Shown piece by piece: positions 5,730 through 6,346 of a stretch of 6,346 nt of DNA (the stretch's first letter is position 1; every line of letters starts with the position of its first letter). The translations under genes were made by a program, and so were the position numbers. A model generated the notes under the pieces. It searched no databases, was not told the origin of the DNA, and saw only the letters and a program-made list of their open reading frames with translations. This DNA is from CAZQCI01 sp964592255 (GTDB taxonomy: Bacteria > UBA10199 > SBBF01), in the NCBI GenBank assembly GCA_964592255.1, contig CAZQCI010000119.1, forward strand, positions 1-6,346, read 5' to 3'.

Positions 5730-6346
5730 ATGAGTTTTTTTACTTACAAAAATAACGAGTTATTCTGCGAAAATGTTTCCCTTAAAATATTGGCGGAAAA
5801 AGAGGGGACACCGCTCTATGTCTACAGCTATAACGCCCTGCGGGAGCAGTTCATACGTTTTGATCAGGCTTTCTCAGGGGTTGACCATCTTATTTGTTAT
5901 TCCATGAAGGCCAATTCCAACCGGGCTGTTCTTAAAACTTTTCTTAACGAAGGATCCGGTGTGGATGTGGTTACAGGTGGTGAGTTACAACGGGCTTTGT
6001 GGGCTGGTTGTGATCCGCAGAAAATTGTTTTTTCGGGTGTGGGAAAAAGTGACGATGAAATTCGCCAAGCTTTAAAGGTGGGTATTTTGCAGTTTAATGT
6101 GGAGTCGGTAGAAGAACTTTCGGCCATTAATCGTGTGGCCGTTTCTCTTAAGCTGCGTGCACCCATTGCTCTTCGGGTCAATCCTGATGTTGATCCTAAA
6201 ACACATGCTTATATTTCAACCGGTTTAAAAAAGAGTAAGTTTGGTATCACGCGCCTTCGTGCTTTGGAGATGTATCGAAAAGCCACTGAAATGCCTGGTA
6301 TTGAAGTGGTTGGCATTGACTGTCATATTGGTTCTCAATTGACGCA
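5730..6346 (+). CDS. lysA: Diaminopimelate decarboxylase (3' end missing)
   Basis: LysA is a PLP enzyme that decarboxylates meso-diaminopimelate to lysine, the last step of lysine synthesis. The window shows the first 205 residues of a protein usually near 415, with no stop codon, so it is cut by the window edge. The fold-type III barrel begins with TPLYVYS (27-33), then YSMKAN (57-62) with the PLP-binding Lys60, GSGVDVVTGGEL (75-86), FSGVGKS (101-107), LRVNPDVD (148-155), KSKFGI (168-173) and CHIGSQ (198-203) with His199, which stacks on the PLP ring in the family. The related PLP-dependent arginine decarboxylases are longer, and the motifs and the argH neighbour favour LysA. ATG 5730 is 13 bp after the argH stop and has no Shine-Dalgarno sequence; the gap is TCATCATCATTTT. 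Translation may depend on ribosomes arriving from argH. In related gene orders dapA and dapB often come next. Confidence 0.96.
   Translation, partial: MSFFTYKNNELFCENVSLKILAEKEGTPLYVYSYNALREQFIRFDQAFSGVDHLICYSMKANSNRAVLKTFLNEGSGVDVVTGGELQRALWAGCDPQKIVFSGVGKSDDEIRQALKVGILQFNVESVEELSAINRVAVSLKLRAPIALRVNPDVDPKTHAYISTGLKKSKFGITRLRALEMYRKATEMPGIEVVGIDCHIGSQLT

Noticed and set aside
5897..6181. 94-codon frame on the minus strand opposite lysA
   Set aside because: It lies fully inside lysA, whose motifs are unambiguous; the antisense frame has no recognisable features.

Overview
This 6.3-kb window is chromosomal bacterial DNA, moderately AT-rich by eye, with five protein genes and no recognisable mobile element, CRISPR array, rRNA or complete tRNA. 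An argH gene 13 bp ahead of lysA, next to a rho gene with a long disordered N-terminal extension, fits a deltaproteobacterial-grade lineage. Arg/Lys biosynthesis clusters of this kind are known in Geobacter-like genomes. The placement is an inference and rests on no phylogeny.

Layout: (1) 1-1407, plus strand: the 3' part of a gene for an acidic, cysteine-containing, probably exported protein that I do not recognise. It ends at a strong rho-independent terminator (1444-1478). (2) 1615-2370, plus strand: an exported protein of the phosphodiester glycosidase (NAGPA/DUF2233) family. Its signal-peptide codons hold an unusual T7-A-T7-A-T7 tract. (3) 2397-4019, minus strand, convergent with the previous gene across 26 bp: transcription terminator Rho, 540 residues, about 120 more than E. 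coli Rho. (4) 4020-4330: a 311-bp divergent intergenic region with a long-range inverted repeat, a small leader hairpin, a possible 16-codon upstream ORF and weak promoter candidates. (5) 4331-5716, plus strand: argininosuccinate lyase ArgH. (6) 5730-6346, plus strand: the first half of diaminopimelate decarboxylase LysA, cut by the window end.

ArgH catalyses the last step of arginine synthesis and LysA the last step of lysine synthesis, so they form a likely amino-acid biosynthesis operon. Rho is an independent housekeeping gene transcribed in the opposite direction. The two genes on the left encode envelope or exported proteins and have no visible functional tie to the rest.

Nothing here is clearly a new multi-gene system. 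The observations most worth checking are: an internal rho start codon (Met126) that aligns with E. coli Rho Met1 and has a better Shine-Dalgarno-like sequence than the annotated start, suggesting two Rho isoforms; the 8-bp tandem T-rich repeat that could switch the exported glycosidase by slippage; and the inverted repeats between rho and argH. Shine-Dalgarno sequences are weak or absent at most start codons in the window.
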